64,000 nt of DNA from Acidimicrobiia bacterium (GCA_016871315.1 VFZE01000001.1:248001-312000), one strand, 5' to 3'; counted from the stretch's first letter, positions 37,515 through 47,863 are shown. Notes: a model not told the origin generated them from the letters alone. Numbers and translations are program-made.

Positions 37515-38279
37515 CTAGTTCACCCAGGGACCCTTGCCGCCCTTCTTCTTCAGATACACCTGAAACTTCTTCTTGGCCCGCTGAACCTTCCAGTCCTTAT
37601 ACTGACGCTCAAGGCTCCCGAAGATGTCCAGTTTCACGTACTTCGACTTGAGATAGAGGTAGCCGAAGATCATGCCGCCCAGGTGGGCGATGTGGCTGAC
37701 GCCGCCGCCGCTGGAGCCGAGCGTGCTGAGGAACGCGATGGCGCCCATGATCATGACGAAATATTTCGCCTTCATCGGGATGATCAGGCTGAACAGCACG
37801 GTGGTGTCGGGGAACATCATGCCGAAGGCGAGCATGACGCCGAAGATCGCCCCGGATGCGCCGATGGTGCGGCTGGACATATCGCCGAAGACGAGGTTCA
37901 TCAGGACGACGCAGATCGCGGCGCCGATGCCGCAGACGAAATAGTATTGCAGGAAGCGCTTGGTGCCCCAGGTGGATTCCAGGTCCTTGCCGAACATCCA
38001 CAGCATCGCCATGTTGATGAGGATGTGCCAGAAGTCCCACGGGTCGTGCAGGAACAGGTAGGTGACCAGCTGCCACACGGCGAGCAGGCTCACCACTGCC
38101 TGCGGAATCAGACCGAAATAGTGGAAGAGCGAGCCGAGCCCCGTGCGGACGGCGAAGAAGTAGGCGACAAAGAGGGCGATGTTGACGATCAGCAGCCACT
38201 TGATGCCGTACGGGAACATGGAACTGCGCCCGTAGCCGCTGATGACATAACGGCCGCCGTAACCTCCCCCGTAGGACAT
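37515..38279 (-). CDS. rhomboid-family intramembrane serine protease
   Basis: 254 residues, six or seven membrane segments. Catalytic Ser142 in GASGAIFG and His199 in AHLGGMIFG form the intramembrane dyad; HxxxN of the second helix is HILINM (about 85-90). The N-terminus is Gly/Tyr-rich and the C-terminal ~45 residues are very basic (KVQRAKKKFQVYLKKKGGKG) and cytoplasmic. Rhomboids cleave membrane-anchored proteins; the target is unknown. It follows a small membrane protein gene by 14 bp on the same strand and converges with the FG-GAP gene. Confidence 0.93.
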   Translation of the reverse strand: MSYGGGYGGRYVISGYGRSSMFPYGIKWLLIVNIALFVAYFFAVRTGLGSLFHYFGLIPQAVVSLLAVWQLVTYLFLHDPWDFWHILINMAMLWMFGKDLESTWGTKRFLQYYFVCGIGAAICVVLMNLVFGDMSSRTIGASGAIFGVMLAFGMMFPDTTVLFSLIIPMKAKYFVMIMGAIAFLSTLGSSGGGVSHIAHLGGMIFGYLYLKSKYVKLDIFGSLERQYKDWKVQRAKKKFQVYLKKKGGKGPWVN

Positions 38280-38293
38280 AATCTCTTACTTCC

Positions 38294-38578
38294 TTATGAT
38301 GTCGTTTCGCCGCCGCGGCCGTACCTGTTCAGCCGAGTCGCCGTCAGCAGCAGCCCCACTGCCATTCCCAGCCAGACCAGCCAATGCGAAAACAACCCGT
38401 CGCTAATGGCGAATTCCGAAGTCCACTGCATATCGGCGGCCAGCCGCCAAAACGCCAGCGCTCCGGCCATCAGCGAAGCCGGCGTTAACAACGCCGCGGT
38501 GGCAAGAGCCAAGTGCCGGTTCTTGCCGCTGGATCGCTTGATTGGGATGCCTCTGTCGAGGCGAATTCTTAACACCAT
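38294..38578 (-). CDS. small two-helix membrane protein, unknown
   Basis: 94 residues with two predicted membrane helices (about 24-46 and 62-82) and a basic N-terminus. No family is recognised. It is co-oriented with and 14 bp upstream of the rhomboid gene, so it may be co-transcribed and could act as a partner or substrate, which is only an inference from position. Confidence 0.55.
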   Translation of the reverse strand: MVLRIRLDRGIPIKRSSGKNRHLALATAALLTPASLMAGALAFWRLAADMQWTSEFAISDGLFSHWLVWLGMAVGLLLTATRLNRYGRGGETTS

Positions 38579-38674
38579 CGCGCTTCTCTCAATATATCAG
38601 CCCGGCCACCCCTCGCCAAATAGTATGCGTTTGCGCTACATTGTCTCATTGATATTGCGAAGGAGTTCACGCCG

Positions 38675-39817
38675 ATGAAACGCATCCATACCGCCATACT
38701 TGGCACGGGATTCATGGGAAAAGTACATACGGAAGCCGTACGCCGGCTGGGTCATGTGGACGTGGTGGCGCTGGCCGCCTCGCCTGGCCGCGATACCGCG
38801 CCGCTCAAGGAATCCTACGGCATCGACAATGTCACCAATGACTGGGAAAAACTGCTTAAGGACCCGAGCATCCACGCCGTGCATATCTGCACGCCCAACT
38901 CGCAGCATGCCCCACAGGCGCTGGCCGCGCTCCAGGCCGGCAAGCACGTGCTCTGTGAAAAGCCGCTGGCGATGAGTTCGGCGGAAGCCAGGCAGATGGT
39001 GGAGCTGGCAACCAAGAACAATCTGGTCCACGCCACCAACCACAACCTGCGTTACTACCCGATGGTGCAGCATGCGCGACAGATGATTGCCGCCGGAGAC
39101 CTCGGCGAGATCCTGGTCGTGCAGGGCACTTACTCGCAGGACTGGCTGCTTTACGACACCGACTTCAACTGGCGGATCCTGGCCGAAGCCAACGGCGCGG
39201 CGCGCGTGGTGGGCGACATCGGCTCTCATTGGATGGACATGATCCAGCATCTTACGGGACAGAAGATCACCTCGCTGTGCGCCGATACGATGATCTTCCA
39301 CGAGACCCGCAAGCGGCCGAAGGGATCTGTGGAGACGTTTACCGGCAAGACGCTGGCGCCTTCCGATTATGAGGAGATCGCCATCGACACGGAGGATTTC
39401 GCCTCCGTGCTGGTGCGGCTGGGCGACCGTTGCCGCGGCGCCTACACGGTCAGCCAGGTTTCTGCCGGCAACAAGAACAGCTTCCGCTTTGAGGTCTACG
39501 GAACCAAGTGCGGCCTGAAATGGGACCAGGAATCACCCGATCAGCTGTGGATCGGCCACCGCAACTCGCCCAACCAGATCATCGTAAAGGATCCTTCTCT
39601 GATGCACGCGGCAGCGGCCGGCTTCGCCGATCTTCCCGGCGGTCACTCGGAAGGCTACGATGACTCGCACAAGCAGCTCTTCCGCCGCTTCTACCGACGC
39701 ATCGCCGACGCCTCCACACCGATCGATTACCCGACATTCGAGGACGGACTGCGCGGCATGCATTTGATCGAAAAGGTGCTGGAATCCTCCCATAAGCGCG
39801 CTTGGGTGGATTGTTAA
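38675..39817 (+). CDS. Gfo/Idh/MocA-family oxidoreductase
   Basis: 380 residues. N-terminal Rossmann fold (TAILGTGFMGKVHTEAVRRL, about 5-24), then HICTPNSQHAPQALAALQAGKHVLCEKPLA (landmark about 69-98) with the EKP motif whose Lys is catalytic, followed by the substrate domain with GDIGSHWMDMIQHL (conserved His). Enzymes of this family use NAD(P) to oxidise or reduce sugar derivatives and inositols; substrate unknown. AAGGAG lies 9 bases upstream of the ATG. Its stop overlaps the converging downstream gene by 4 bp. Confidence 0.92.
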   Translation: MKRIHTAILGTGFMGKVHTEAVRRLGHVDVVALAASPGRDTAPLKESYGIDNVTNDWEKLLKDPSIHAVHICTPNSQHAPQALAALQAGKHVLCEKPLAMSSAEARQMVELATKNNLVHATNHNLRYYPMVQHARQMIAAGDLGEILVVQGTYSQDWLLYDTDFNWRILAEANGAARVVGDIGSHWMDMIQHLTGQKITSLCADTMIFHETRKRPKGSVETFTGKTLAPSDYEEIAIDTEDFASVLVRLGDRCRGAYTVSQVSAGNKNSFRFEVYGTKCGLKWDQESPDQLWIGHRNSPNQIIVKDPSLMHAAAAGFADLPGGHSEGYDDSHKQLFRRFYRRIADASTPIDYPTFEDGLRGMHLIEKVLESSHKRAWVDC

Positions 39818-40467
39818 ACCTCGGCCGCCTCGGCCGCCTCCGCCGCCAATTTCGCCTTTTCCAGGTCATCGGTAATCGGCTCGGCCGAGAGCAGGTGCTT
39901 GCTCATCCGCAAGTGATATAGCTTATAGACGCCGACCCGCCCAAAGGCTTCGAACACCTCAGGGCTTACTTCCAGCTCCAATTCCCCACAAGAGCAGACA
40001 TAAACAGTCTCCAACTCCTTCACCCGGCCCTGCTTCACTTGCCTTTCGGTCGTGTAAGTTGTGGTCCTGCCTTGGCTTAGTTTGACCATTCCGAACAACA
40101 GATCCAGTACCAGGCGCCCGGGCAGCCTCTTGATTTGCCGGGCGCCGACTCCGAGGATCGCGTAGCTGATGTAGTTGTAGTAGGCAGGCGTGGCGCCATC
40201 GGTGGTCCAGATCAGTTTCGCGGCCGTCTCAAACTGCAGCCGCACGAAGGCATGGCCGATCGCGCCCAGGATCTCGGTCCACTCGCCAGCTTCCAGATGC
40301 AGCGACACACCGATCCGGAAGCCGATCGCGGCCACGATCGGCACCATCGCCCACTTCAGCGGAAGCACCAGTTTCTCTTTGAACAGCCGCAAACGTTGCG
40401 CACGGCTCACCTTATGCTTGCGGTTCAGCCACAGATCCTCGCTGGTGAAGTTCAAGGAATCGGCCAT
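39814..40467 (-). CDS. hypothetical membrane-associated protein
   Basis: 217 residues from ATG 40467, which has AAAGGAGT 9 bases upstream; the frame is open further upstream but without support. One clear hydrophobic segment (about 38-58, PLKWAMVPIVAAIGFRIGVS) and a weaker one near YYNYISYAILGVG. A CSCGEL segment appears near residue 157, and the C-terminus is an Ala/Glu repeat (AAEAAEAAEV). No known family. It is the last gene of a minus-strand run after the sigma/anti-sigma genes but separated by 96 bp. Confidence 0.6.
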   Translation of the reverse strand: MADSLNFTSEDLWLNRKHKVSRAQRLRLFKEKLVLPLKWAMVPIVAAIGFRIGVSLHLEAGEWTEILGAIGHAFVRLQFETAAKLIWTTDGATPAYYNYISYAILGVGARQIKRLPGRLVLDLLFGMVKLSQGRTTTYTTERQVKQGRVKELETVYVCSCGELELEVSPEVFEAFGRVGVYKLYHLRMSKHLLSAEPITDDLEKAKLAAEAAEAAEV

Positions 40468-40563
40468 ATGCACTACTCCTTTCGGAAAGTGCTGGAACTG
40501 AGTTGTTCCCTGATCCGGCATAGAGGCTCTCACCTCCCCAATCGGTGCACTAAGGGAAAAACT

Positions 40564-40812
40564 TTAGTCTGCGAACCGCCGATAGGCCTCCACTAAACTC
40601 GCCCGAGCCTCCTCGGCCAACTCAGGCGGCTTCTCCTCCACCTCCATCTGCCGGCACAGCGCCGCGGTCTTCTTCAAACTCGCGAGAAACTCGACGCACG
40701 GCGGGCAATCGCCGATATGACGGTCCATCTGCTCGCAGACATCTTCCGGCAGTTCCCCGTCCAAATACTGCGACAGCAGCGCGAACACCTCTTTGCATTC
40801 CGCCTTGGTCAT
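40564..40812 (-). CDS. zinc-finger anti-sigma factor (zf-HC2)
   Basis: 82 residues. The zf-HC2 pattern is present: Cys6 (KAECKEV), then MDRHIGDCPPC with His and two Cys, as in ZAS anti-sigma factors that bind ECF sigma factors and react to redox or envelope signals. There is no membrane helix, so it is a short soluble form. The start overlaps the stop of the ECF sigma gene by 4 bp, indicating that the two are partners. Confidence 0.87.
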   Translation of the reverse strand: MTKAECKEVFALLSQYLDGELPEDVCEQMDRHIGDCPPCVEFLASLKKTAALCRQMEVEEKPPELAEEARASLVEAYRRFAD

Positions 40813-41411
40813 ACGGCCGCCCCCGCAAGATACTCATCCAGCTTCTGCCGCACCGCGAGCCGGCCCCGGTGCAGCCGTGTCTTCACCACGTCCTCGCTCA
40901 CCTCCAGCACCTGGGAGGTCTCCGCCGTACTCAATCCTTCCATGTCGCGCAACAGCACCACGGAGCGGTAAATATCCGGCAGCGCGACAATCGCCTCATG
41001 CAGCTTCGCCTTCATCTCCCCTTCCAGCAACGCGTCCTCCGGCAGCCGCGACCAGTCGGCTATCTCCAACCGCCGCTCCCCGTCCTGCTGTTTCCAACGG
41101 GGCATCAGCTCATCCAGCGACAGCTCCCGGTCCGGAGCATAGACGCTCTTGCGGCGCTTCATCGAACAGGCGTTCCGCGCGATGCGGAACACCCAGGCCC
41201 GGACATGCTCCGGTTCCCGCAATTGTCCGAAATGTTGAAACACCTGCATGAGCGTATCCTGCGCCACTTCCTCGGCATCGGCCCGGTGCCCGCACATCAT
41301 CAGCGTGTACTGGAACAGCTTGCCCCGGAACACATCAATGAATTCCTCCAGCGCGCCGCCGTCGCCGGCCACCAGGCGCCGCGCGAGGGAAACCTCTCTT
41401 GGTTCATCCAC
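40809..41411 (-). CDS. ECF-type RNA polymerase sigma factor
   Basis: 200 residues. Sigma region 2 (about 25-90) with DAEEVAQDTLMQVFQ and RAWVFRIARNACSMKRR, a linker, and region 4 (about 135-190) with ALPDIYRSVVLLRDMEGLSTAETSQVL (landmark) and VVKTRLHRGRLAVRQKL. It directs polymerase to a dedicated promoter set, normally including its own. Followed by its zinc anti-sigma; preceded directly by the OsmC gene (adjacent, no gap), so a redox-stress regulon is plausible but unproven. Confidence 0.94.
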   Translation of the reverse strand: MDEPREVSLARRLVAGDGGALEEFIDVFRGKLFQYTLMMCGHRADAEEVAQDTLMQVFQHFGQLREPEHVRAWVFRIARNACSMKRRKSVYAPDRELSLDELMPRWKQQDGERRLEIADWSRLPEDALLEGEMKAKLHEAIVALPDIYRSVVLLRDMEGLSTAETSQVLEVSEDVVKTRLHRGRLAVRQKLDEYLAGAAV

Positions 41412-41819
41412 TCACCCCATCGTAACAGGCTGCCGGATAGCCACTTCCACCTCGCTCGGATGAGTCAGCGTCGTGTGCACGAGGCAGCGCTGCACCGTCC
41501 GCAACATGAGTTCATAGTGCCGCGAGCCGGTCATCGACGGCGCTTCCACCTCGATCTTGAAATCGGCGAGCCGCGCCGGCTGGAGCTTTTTCTCCGCCGT
41601 TACCCGGATCCGGACGTCGTTGGTATCCAGCCCGCGCACCATTAAGTATTCGACCGCATAGTAGGCCGCGCAGGTACCCAGCGAGGCCAGCAAAAGCTCC
41701 GGCGGTGTCATCCCCACGTCCGCGCCGCCTTTATCCACCGGTTGATCGCTTACCAACCGGTGCCCGCGCGTCTCGGCCTCGAATTTGACCCCGCCTTGAT
41801 AAGTAACGTTAAGTTCCAT
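41412..41819 (-). CDS. OsmC-family protein
   Basis: 135 residues from ATG 41819 (AAAGGAATCTT directly upstream). OsmC fold landmarks: GGVKFEAETRGHRLVSDQP, GMTPPELLLASLGTCAAYYAVEYL with the catalytic-type Cys, and EVEVAIRQPV at the end. OsmC/Ohr proteins reduce organic hydroperoxides with two cysteines; only the Cys of GTC and a second near RTVQRCLVH are seen, which fits. Its stop is directly before the sigma factor start, so OsmC, sigma and anti-sigma form one operon. It is divergent from the RND efflux operon across the palindrome at 41857-41879. Confidence 0.88.
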   Translation of the reverse strand: MELNVTYQGGVKFEAETRGHRLVSDQPVDKGGADVGMTPPELLLASLGTCAAYYAVEYLMVRGLDTNDVRIRVTAEKKLQPARLADFKIEVEAPSMTGSRHYELMLRTVQRCLVHTTLTHPSEVEVAIRQPVTMG

Positions 41820-41856
41820 AAGATTCCTTTCCACTATGCAGATTCGATTTCCCGGA

Positions 41857-41879
41857 AAAGGTGACAGGCTGTCACCTTT
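41857..41879. promoter_or_regulatory. perfect palindromic candidate operator between osmC and the RND operon
   Basis: AAAGGTGACA, three bases, TGTCACCTTT: a perfect 10-bp inverted repeat. It lies in the divergent intergenic region between the OsmC start (41819) and the efflux operon start (GTG at 41905), as expected for the operator of a dimeric repressor such as a TetR-family regulator. No such regulator gene is adjacent. If the alternative ATG at 41836 were the true start of the efflux gene, the palindrome would be inside the coding region, which argues for the later start. Confidence 0.7.
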
Positions 41880-41904
41880 CTCCCTCCCTTGCATCCTCTC
41901 CGGT

Positions 41905-43242
41905 GTGACACCGAACCGGCTCATTCTGCTCGCGTTGGCGATGCTCCCCGCCGCCGCGCAAACGCCGCTCACCCTGCGCGAGGCCGTCCGCATCGCGCTG
42001 GAGAAGCATCCTTCCATTGAAGCCGCCGCCGCCCAGACCAGGGCCGCCGAATCGCGCATCGATCAGGCCCGCGCCGGCTATTTGCCGCGCGTCGATTACA
42101 CCGAGTCGGTCCAGCGCTCCAACAACCCGGTCTTCGTCTTCGGCACGCTGCTTACCCAGCGCCGCTTCTCCCAATCCAACTTCGCGCTCGATTCGCTCAA
42201 CCGCCCGGACTTTCTCAACAATTTCCAGTCCCAGGTCTCGCTCGACCAGACCATCTACGACTTCGGCGCCACCCGCGCCGGGGTGCGTAGCGCCGAACTC
42301 TCGCGCCAGATCACGTCGGAAAACGAACGGATGGCCCGCATGGGGCGCATCGCGCAGGTGGCGCGACTCTACCACGGCGCCGTGCTCGGCGCTGAATCGC
42401 TGGAGGTCGCCCGCAAGTCGGTCGCCTCCGCCGAGGCCGACCTTGCCCGCGCCGAAGCGGTTCGCGCCGCCGGCATGTCCACCGACGCCGATGTCCTCTC
42501 CATCCAGGTTCACCTGGCCGCCGCGCGCGAGCGCGAAATCACCCGCAGGCACGAACTCGATGTCGCCCGCGCCGCGCTCAACGACGCGCTCGGCCTGCCG
42601 CTGTCCAATGCCCACACGCTCACGACTCCGCTTGCCGAACTTGCCTCCACCAGCGATCCCACCGCGCTTGAATCGGCCGCCCTCTCCCACCGCCCCGAAG
42701 CCCGCCAGACCGGTCTCGCCACCCAGCAGGCCGAAGCGCAGTCCCAGGCCGCCCGCGCCGCGCTTTATCCCAAAATCGTCGCCCGCGCCGCCATTGAAGC
42801 CGATCGCGGCCGCTTCGCCACTCAGGCCGGAGCCAACTGGTTCTTCTCCGCCGGCCTCCGCTGGAATCTCTTCAACGGCAATGCCGACCGCGCCCGCATC
42901 GACGAAGCGTCGCACGCCGCTTCCGCCACGCGCGCCTCGCGCCGGGAAGTCGAAAGCGCCGTCCAACTGCAAGTCCGCCAGGCCGCCGCTGCGCTCGAAT
43001 CGGCGCGCGAACGCATCCGCGTCGCCGAAGCCGCCGTCTCACAGGCGGAGGAAAGCCTCCGCATCACGCGAAACCGCTACGAGGCCGGCCTTGCCACCGT
43101 CACCGATCTGCTCCGCAACGAAACCGCACTCATGGAATCACGCACCCGAAGACTTGCCGCTGTTTATGACTCCCGGGTCGCCGCCGTCATGCTCGAACTC
43201 GCCGCCGGAACCCTTTCTGGAGACAACGATGTCCTTCAATAA
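41905..43242 (+). CDS. TolC-family outer membrane efflux protein
   Basis: About 445 residues. The signal peptide follows GTG 41905 (TPNRLILLALAMLPAAAQ); an upstream ATG (41836) in frame would place ~23 polar residues before it. The mature protein has two internal repeats of the TolC type: LTLREAVRIALEKHPSIEAA, ARAGYLPRVDY, VSLDQTIYDFGATRAGV, and in the second half ARAALYPKIVARAAI, GLRWNLFNGN and TRNRYEAGLATVTDLL. It should form the outer membrane channel for the RND pump encoded just downstream. Its end overlaps the adaptor gene by 14 bp. Confidence 0.92.
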   Translation: MTPNRLILLALAMLPAAAQTPLTLREAVRIALEKHPSIEAAAAQTRAAESRIDQARAGYLPRVDYTESVQRSNNPVFVFGTLLTQRRFSQSNFALDSLNRPDFLNNFQSQVSLDQTIYDFGATRAGVRSAELSRQITSENERMARMGRIAQVARLYHGAVLGAESLEVARKSVASAEADLARAEAVRAAGMSTDADVLSIQVHLAAAREREITRRHELDVARAALNDALGLPLSNAHTLTTPLAELASTSDPTALESAALSHRPEARQTGLATQQAEAQSQAARAALYPKIVARAAIEADRGRFATQAGANWFFSAGLRWNLFNGNADRARIDEASHAASATRASRREVESAVQLQVRQAAAALESARERIRVAEAAVSQAEESLRITRNRYEAGLATVTDLLRNETALMESRTRRLAAVYDSRVAAVMLELAAGTLSGDNDVLQ

Positions 43243-44371
43243 ACTCATTCTCTTCCTCCCCCTGCTGCTGGTCTCCTGCGGCTCCAAGCCCGAGGCTGCA
43301 AGAGACCTGCTCACGACCGTTCACACGCGTGTCACTGTCTTCACAGTCGCCGCTTCCTCCTGGCCTGGCTCCTTTGAAGCTTCCGGCACCGTGCGCGCCC
43401 GAACCTCCGCCGCCATCTCCTCCCGCATCATGGCCCACGTCCGCGAGGTCAACGTCCGCGCCGGCGACAGCGTCCGCAGCGGCCAGTCGCTGATCACGCT
43501 CGACTCGCGCGAACTCGACACTGCCCTCGCCCAGGCACGCGCCGCCGTTGAAGAGGCCCGCAGCGGCCGCGGTGAAGCCGACAGCGGCGTCGCCGCCGCC
43601 CAGGCCCAGCTCGATCTCGCCCGCACCACCCTTGGCCGCATGCAGGAGCTGCTCGACAAGCGCTCCATCTCCCGCCAGGAATTCGACGAAGCCGCCGCCC
43701 GTGTCAAAGTCGCCGAAGCCGGCGTCACCATGGCTGGCTCCCGCCGCCGCCAGCTTGACGAAAAGATCCACCAGGCGGAACAAGCCCTCCAATCGGCGCA
43801 GGTCATGAAGGCCTACACCGATATCGCCGCTCCGTTCGCCGGCGTCGTCACCGCCCGCAAGGCCGAGCCCGGCATTCTCGCTGCCCCCGGCATGGTGCTG
43901 CTTGAAATCGAACAGTCCGGCGCCTTTCGCCTGGAAGCAGCCATCGACGAGTCGCGCCTCTCCACCATCCGGCAGGGGACTTCGGCCGAGGTACACCTCG
44001 ACGCGCTCTCCGCGCCTCTCCAGGGCCGCGTCACCGAAATCGTTCCCGCCATCGATGCCGCCTCCCGCTCGTTCACCGCCAAAATTGACCTCCCCGCTCA
44101 CCCTTCCCTCCGCTCCGGCCTCTTCGGCCGCGCCCTCTTTTCCATCGGCGAACGCAGCGTCGCCGCCGTTCCGCAATCCGCCATCCGCTCCCAAGGCCAA
44201 CTCCAATTCGTCATGATCGCCGAAGAAGGCCACGCCCGCTCGCGCATGGTGTCGACCGGCGCCGCGCGCGACGGCAACGTCGAAATCCTCTCCGGCCTCC
44301 GCGCCGGTGACCGCGTCATTTCTACGCCGGCGGAAATCACCGACGGCGCTCGCATCGAGGTGACCCCGTGA
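43229..44371 (+). CDS. RND efflux periplasmic adaptor (membrane fusion) lipoprotein
   Basis: 380 residues. Lipoprotein signal with lipobox LVSC (Cys17). Barrel-sandwich halves [24 protein letters not shown] and [20 protein letters not shown] flank a long alpha-hairpin (about 95-205); a beta-barrel domain and a short membrane-proximal end follow. It bridges the TolC-type channel and the RND permease. Codes are coupled on both sides: 14-bp overlap with the tolC-like gene and 4-bp overlap with the RND gene. Confidence 0.93.
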   Translation: MSFNKLILFLPLLLVSCGSKPEAARDLLTTVHTRVTVFTVAASSWPGSFEASGTVRARTSAAISSRIMAHVREVNVRAGDSVRSGQSLITLDSRELDTALAQARAAVEEARSGRGEADSGVAAAQAQLDLARTTLGRMQELLDKRSISRQEFDEAAARVKVAEAGVTMAGSRRRQLDEKIHQAEQALQSAQVMKAYTDIAAPFAGVVTARKAEPGILAAPGMVLLEIEQSGAFRLEAAIDESRLSTIRQGTSAEVHLDALSAPLQGRVTEIVPAIDAASRSFTAKIDLPAHPSLRSGLFGRALFSIGERSVAAVPQSAIRSQGQLQFVMIAEEGHARSRMVSTGAARDGNVEILSGLRAGDRVISTPAEITDGARIEVTP

Positions 44372-47300
44372 AGATCGCCGGCCGCATCGCGGCTGCCTTC
44401 ATCGACTCCAAGCTCACCCCGCTCTTCATCGGCGCTTCGCTCCTGCTCGGCTTGTTCGCCGTCCTCCGCCTTCCCCGCGAAGAGGAGCCACAAATCATCG
44501 TCCCCATGATCGACGTCTTCGTCGCCATGCCCGGCGCATCGGCGGCCGAAGTCGAGCAGCGCGTCACCCGCCCCATGGAAAAACTCCTCTGGGAAATCCC
44601 CGGCGTCGAATATATCTACTCCACGTCGATGCCCTCGGCCGCCATGGCCGTTGTCCGCTTCAAGGTCGGCGAGGACGAAGAGCGCAGCATTGTCAAGCTC
44701 AACCAGAAGATGTTCGCCAACTTCGATCTTATCCCGCCCGGGGCTTCGCAGCCGCTCATCAAGCCGCGCTCGATTGACGACGTCCCCATCCTTGCCCTCA
44801 CCTTCCACTCCACTCGCTACTCACCCTTCGAGCTGCGCCGCCTCGCCGCTCAGGTCCACGAGGCCGTCAAGCAAACCCCCGACGTCAGTGCGGTGGAGAT
44901 CATCGGCGGCCAGCGCCGCCAGGTGCGCATCACGCTCCACCCCTCGCGCCTCGCCGCCTACTCCCTTACTCCGCTCGACGTCCATAACGCCCTAGCCGCT
45001 TCCAACCAGCGCCTCGACGCCGGCGCCTTCTCCTCCGCCAACCGCGAATTTCTCGTCGAAACCGGCCAGTTCCTCCGCTCCGCCGAGGAGGTCGGCTCTG
45101 TCGTCGTCACCGTCGCCAACTCGAAGCCCATCTTCCTCCGCGACCTTGCTGACATCGCCGACACCGGCGAAGAGCCCACACAGTACGTCCACTACGCCGC
45201 GCGCGGGAGTTTCGAGAACGCCGTCACTCTCACCGTCGCCAAACGCAAATCGACCAATGCGATTGAGGTGGCCGAAGCCGTCCTCCATCGCGTCGACGCG
45301 CTCCGCGGCAACACGATTCCCAGCGAGATCGAGGTTGGCATCACCCGCCATTACGGGGAGACCGCCGCCGAAAAATCCAACGAGCTGCTCTTCCACATGG
45401 CGATCGCCGTTTTCTCCGTCAGCCTCCTGATCGCCATCACGCTCGGCTTCCGCGAATCGCTGATCGTATTCACGGCCATTCCCGTCACCCTCGCCCTCAC
45501 CCTCGCCGTCTTTTACCTGTACGGCTACACGCTCAACCGCATCACCCTATTCGCGCTCATCTTCTCCATCGGCATCCTCGTCGATGACGCCATCGTCGTT
45601 GTCGAGAACATCGTTCGGCACAGGCGGCTGGCCTCCAATCGCGGCCGTCCACTGATGGAAGTGGCCGTCGAGGCGGTGGATGAGGTCGGCAACCCCACCA
45701 TCCTCGCCACCCTCACCGTCATCGCCGCCATCCTTCCTATGGCCTTCGTCAGCGGACTGATGGGCCCCTACATGCGCCCCATCCCCATCGGCGCCTCCGC
45801 CGCCATGGCCTTCTCGTTGGTCGTTGCCTTTATGGTCACCCCCTGGGCCGCCGTCCGCATTCTCGGCGGACGCAGCGCCCACCACCACGAGGAATCCGAG
45901 GACCGCCTCACACGCCTCTATCGCCGCGTCATGGGCCCGCTGCTTGAGAAACCTCTCTACCGCTACGGCTTCCTCTTGGGCGTCGTCTTTCTCCTGCTCG
46001 GCTCCATGGCCCTCGTCTACGTGGAATTCGTCAAAGTGAAGATGCTCCCCTTCGACAACAAGAGCGAATTCCAGGTCATCATCGACATGGACGAAGGTAC
46101 AACGCTCGAAGAAACCGAGCGCGTCACCCGCCTCCTCGCCGCCGAGGCTCTCAAGACACCGGAAGTGGTCAACGTGCAGACCTACTCCGGCGCCGCCTCC
46201 CCCTTCAACTTCAACGGACTTGTCCGCCACTACTATCTCCGCCGAGGCTCCAACGTCGCCGACATTCAAATCAACCTGCTACCCAAGGGCGAACGGTCGC
46301 GCCAGTCTCATGACATCGCCAAGTCCGTACGCGCCGCGCTCACTCCCATCGCCCGCGCCAACGCCGCCAACATCAAGGTCGCCGAAGTGCCGCCCGGCCC
46401 GCCCGTGCTACAGACCCTCGTTGCGGAAATCTACGGCCCCACAGAAGAGGGCCGCCTGCGCATTGCCGGCGAGATCAAGTCGATGATGGCCTCGATCGAC
46501 GGCATCGTCGACATCGACTGGTACGTCGAGCAGCCGCAGCCAAAGCACCGCCTCCTGATCGACCGCGAGAAGGCCGCTCTGCACGGCGTCGCCCCCGTCG
46601 AAATCGCCCGCCTCCTGCGCATCGCCTCGGCCGGGGAAAACGCCGGCCTGCTGCACCATGACCAGTCCCGCGAAGATGTCCCCCTGCACATCCGGCTGCC
46701 GCGCGATGCCCGCTCCAGTCTGGACCGCCTCCAGGAACTCAAGATCCGCTCGCGCGGCGGCTCTCTCGTTTCCCTGTCCGAGCTCACCGGCACCGAAACC
46801 ACCGAGAGCGAGCGCTACATCTATCACAAGAACCTGATGCCGGTCACGTATGTCACCGCCGACGTCGCCGGAGCCATGGAAAGCCCGGTCTACGCCATCC
46901 TCGCCCTCGATCCGAAGATCGACAAACTCGGCGTCGAGCAGTTCACCGCTTCGCAACCTGCAGACGACTCGCGCTATTCGATGAAGTGGGACGGGGAATG
47001 GCACATCACCTATGAAGTCTTCCGCGACCTCGGCCTCGCCTTCGCCGCCGTCCTCATCCTCATCTACGTCCTCGTCGTCGGTTGGTTCCAGTCCCTCGTC
47101 ACCCCCATGGTGATCATGGCCGCCATTCCCTTCTCATTAGTCGGCATCCTCCCCGCCCACGGCGGCCTCGATGCCTTCTTCACCGCCACATCGATGATCG
47201 GCTTCATCGCCGGCGCCGGCATCGTCGTCCGCAACTCGATCATCCTCGTCGATTTCGTCGAACTTCGCCTGGCCGAAGGCATGCCCCTCAAGGACGCCGT

Positions 47301-47508
47301 CATCGACGCCGGAGCGGTCCGCTTCCGCCCGATGATGCTCACCGCCGCCGCCGTGGTCGTTGGCGCATCGGTGATTCTGTTTGACCCGATTTTTCAGGGA
47401 CTCGCGATCGCGCTGATGGCCGGAGAGGTCGCCTCGCTGGCGCTGTCGCGCATGACCGTCCCCATCGTTTACTACCTAATCAACCGAAAAAAGGAGTTGA
47501 CCCCATGA
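44368..47508 (+). CDS. RND efflux transporter permease
   Basis: 1046 residues, the normal size. Two homologous halves, each one helix, a large periplasmic loop and five or more helices. The proton relay pair Asp406-Asp407 is in [15 protein letters not shown] (helix 4). The residue that is Lys940 in AcrB is Arg here ([13 protein letters not shown]). Substrate class is uncertain; the sequence resembles the general drug/solvent exporters more than CzcA metal pumps. It forms a tripartite pump with the two preceding gene products. Overlaps the next small gene by 4 bp. Confidence 0.94.
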   Translation: MKIAGRIAAAFIDSKLTPLFIGASLLLGLFAVLRLPREEEPQIIVPMIDVFVAMPGASAAEVEQRVTRPMEKLLWEIPGVEYIYSTSMPSAAMAVVRFKVGEDEERSIVKLNQKMFANFDLIPPGASQPLIKPRSIDDVPILALTFHSTRYSPFELRRLAAQVHEAVKQTPDVSAVEIIGGQRRQVRITLHPSRLAAYSLTPLDVHNALAASNQRLDAGAFSSANREFLVETGQFLRSAEEVGSVVVTVANSKPIFLRDLADIADTGEEPTQYVHYAARGSFENAVTLTVAKRKSTNAIEVAEAVLHRVDALRGNTIPSEIEVGITRHYGETAAEKSNELLFHMAIAVFSVSLLIAITLGFRESLIVFTAIPVTLALTLAVFYLYGYTLNRITLFALIFSIGILVDDAIVVVENIVRHRRLASNRGRPLMEVAVEAVDEVGNPTILATLTVIAAILPMAFVSGLMGPYMRPIPIGASAAMAFSLVVAFMVTPWAAVRILGGRSAHHHEESEDRLTRLYRRVMGPLLEKPLYRYGFLLGVVFLLLGSMALVYVEFVKVKMLPFDNKSEFQVIIDMDEGTTLEETERVTRLLAAEALKTPEVVNVQTYSGAASPFNFNGLVRHYYLRRGSNVADIQINLLPKGERSRQSHDIAKSVRAALTPIARANAANIKVAEVPPGPPVLQTLVAEIYGPTEEGRLRIAGEIKSMMASIDGIVDIDWYVEQPQPKHRLLIDREKAALHGVAPVEIARLLRIASAGENAGLLHHDQSREDVPLHIRLPRDARSSLDRLQELKIRSRGGSLVSLSELTGTETTESERYIYHKNLMPVTYVTADVAGAMESPVYAILALDPKIDKLGVEQFTASQPADDSRYSMKWDGEWHITYEVFRDLGLAFAAVLILIYVLVVGWFQSLVTPMVIMAAIPFSLVGILPAHGGLDAFFTATSMIGFIAGAGIVVRNSIILVDFVELRLAEGMPLKDAVIDAGAVRFRPMMLTAAAVVVGASVILFDPIFQGLAIALMAGEVASLALSRMTVPIVYYLINRKKELTP

Positions 47509-47696
47509 ACGTAGACCGTTTCCTTCGCATGATCGCCGGAGCCTTCGTCGTCGCGTCGCTGGCCCTCGGCTACTGGCACGACCCGCGCTGGTTCCTGTTC
47601 ACCGCCTTCGTCGGCCTGAACCTGTTCCAGTCGGCGTTCACCAACTGGTGCCCGATGATGACGTTCCTGCGGAAGCTGGGCGTGCGCGACGCCTGA
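47505..47696 (+). CDS. DUF2892 (YgaP-like) small membrane protein
   Basis: 63 residues with two membrane helices: [22 protein letters not shown] and [22 protein letters not shown], ending FLRKLGVRD. This is the DUF2892 pattern, which in Escherichia coli YgaP accompanies a rhodanese. Here it stands alone, coupled by 4 bp to the RND gene; such small proteins are often seen at the end of RND operons and may modulate the pump, which is inference. After its stop follow 175 bp without a gene, in which nothing else is seen before the mobile element. Confidence 0.88.
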   Translation: MNVDRFLRMIAGAFVVASLALGYWHDPRWFLFTAFVGLNLFQSAFTNWCPMMTFLRKLGVRDA

Positions 47697-47863
47697 TTTT
47701 GTGCGGTACGGAATGAGCGCACCAAAGTGAATGTGGGGGCTTCAAGGAGAGGCTTCCGCGACCCACCCAGGCTTACCTTTCCCCTCGCACCCGGGGGCTT
47801 TCGACGTGCGGAATACCGGCCGCAAAGGCGTCGTGCGATACGTCCTGAGCGCCTTCGACGAAC

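Noticed and set aside
41836-41904. ATG 41836 as start of the TolC-like protein
   Set aside because: It puts the perfect palindrome inside the coding region and adds a polar stretch before the signal peptide; GTG 41905 gives a clean signal peptide.
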